Assembly: GCA_020027415.1 (NCBI GenBank)
Contig: JAHRAW010000022.1
Span: 1-14,439 of the forward strand
DNA: 14,439 nt
DNA from: Gammaproteobacteria bacterium
Lineage (GTDB): Bacteria > Pseudomonadota > Gammaproteobacteria > Arenicellales > Poriferihabitantaceae
Reading direction: 5' to 3'
Shown: piece after piece, positions 14,054 through 14,439 of the stretch
Position numbering within the stretch: position 1 is the stretch's first letter
Layout: each line of letters starts with the position of its first letter
Translations under genes and position numbers: made by a program
The notes under the pieces: model-generated
Databases searched by the model: none
What the model saw: only the letters and a program-made list of their open reading frames with translations
Told to the model about the DNA's origin: nothing

Positions 14054-14259
14054 ATCAATCGGAGGCGCGTACACCGGGCTGGGATGCGAAAGCCATCGCG
14101 GAAAGTGCCAGGCGTTGTTATGGCGGTTATGAGGAAATGTTTAAGGCGCATGGTTGGCATGAGCGGGGCGAAGAAATGATGCGGAAAGTGCAGACGCGAG
14201 TAGCGGATACCTACGGCAGCGTGGAGAATTTCGTAACCGAGCATGCGCATAGCAAATGA
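14050..14259 (+). CDS. small unknown protein encoded between qmoA and qmoB
   Basis: 69 residues, not recognised. Its ATG overlaps the qmoA stop (ATGA, 14050-14053) and its TGA overlaps the next ATG (ATGA, 14256-14259). A full GGAGG lies seven bases before its start (14038-14042), the best ribosome site in this operon. The sequence is polar and probably helical, with WDAKAIAESARRCYGGYEEM (residues 11-30) and a Met/Lys/Glu-rich middle. It has a single Cys (23), so it is unlikely to bind an Fe-S cluster alone, and shows no signal peptide or membrane segment. Inference: a soluble accessory or assembly partner of the Qmo complex, made in step with QmoA and QmoB. A divergent ferredoxin or TusA/DsrE-type carrier is not supported by its motifs. 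Confidence 0.75.
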   Translation: MNQSEARTPGWDAKAIAESARRCYGGYEEMFKAHGWHERGEEMMRKVQTRVADTYGSVENFVTEHAHSK

Positions 14260-14439
14260 ACGACACCCAAAAAATCGGCGCGTATTTATGTCAAGGCTGC
14301 GGTCTCGGCGAACGGTTGGATTCCGCGCGGCTGGCGGAGGTTGCCACCCAAGGCGGCGCGGCGGTGGTGCGCAAGCACGATTATCTATGCAGCAACGAAG
14401 GCGTGTCGCTCATTCGGGACGATATTAAGCAGCAAGGCG
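14256..14439 (+). CDS. qmoB: Qmo complex subunit QmoB, N-terminal part (partial)
   Basis: The first 61 codons before the window ends. The start MNDTQKIGAYLCQGCGLGER fits the QmoB/HdrA pattern KIGVYICxGCxIGxxLD, with the C-x2-C pair C12/C15, and is followed by RKHDYLCSNEGVSLIRDDIK, which matches the conserved LCSxxGVxLIxxDI segment. QmoB is a flavin and Fe-S protein with HdrA and MvhD-like parts that acts with QmoA and membrane-bound QmoC. Its ATG overlaps the stop of the small upstream gene and it has no ribosome site of its own, so it depends on coupled translation. The rest lies outside the window. Confidence 0.85.
   Translation, partial: MNDTQKIGAYLCQGCGLGERLDSARLAEVATQGGAAVVRKHDYLCSNEGVSLIRDDIKQQG

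Overview
The window looks like chromosomal DNA of a GC-rich gammaproteobacterium, probably a sulfur-oxidising chemolithoautotroph. The gammaproteobacterial assignment rests on the E. coli-like RNase E, the divergent suhB/trmJ pair and the suhB-mutS-fdxA order. The lifestyle assignment rests on qmoA and the start of qmoB, which feed or drain electrons of APS reductase, and on a CbbQ-type RuBisCO activase ATPase next to rpiA. No RuBisCO, CbbO or AprAB gene lies inside the window, so autotrophy and the direction of sulfur flux are inference.

Layout. Positions 1-3720 (minus strand): first codons of a ferredoxin gene (fdxA), mutS, suhB and a short leader ORF whose stop overlaps the suhB start. Positions 3763-4530 (plus): trmJ. 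Positions 4585-5310 (minus): a GNAT acetyltransferase convergent with trmJ. Positions 5413-7655 (plus): promoter, sucC, sucD and a strong intrinsic terminator. Positions 7656-8447: an 837-base non-coding interval (counted from the end of sucD) with a Neisseria dRS3-like palindrome, two promoter candidates and a heavily structured leader before rne. Positions 8448-10739 (plus): rne, full catalytic domain with a membrane-targeting helix and an unusually acid-free basic arm. Positions 10762-12508 (minus): cbbQ-rpiA with a terminator. Positions 12623-14439 (plus): qmoA, a small unknown gene, and qmoB, all translationally overlapped and running out of the window.

Most of the window is housekeeping: mismatch repair, tRNA modification, TCA cycle and RNA decay. 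The least explained parts are the 69-residue protein locked between qmoA and qmoB by ATGA overlaps on both sides, the Gly/Asn/Ser-rich leader ORF coupled to suhB, an SuhB with two altered metal ligands, and the rne leader with nested and competing hairpins. I found no CRISPR array, insertion sequence, tRNA or rRNA gene.
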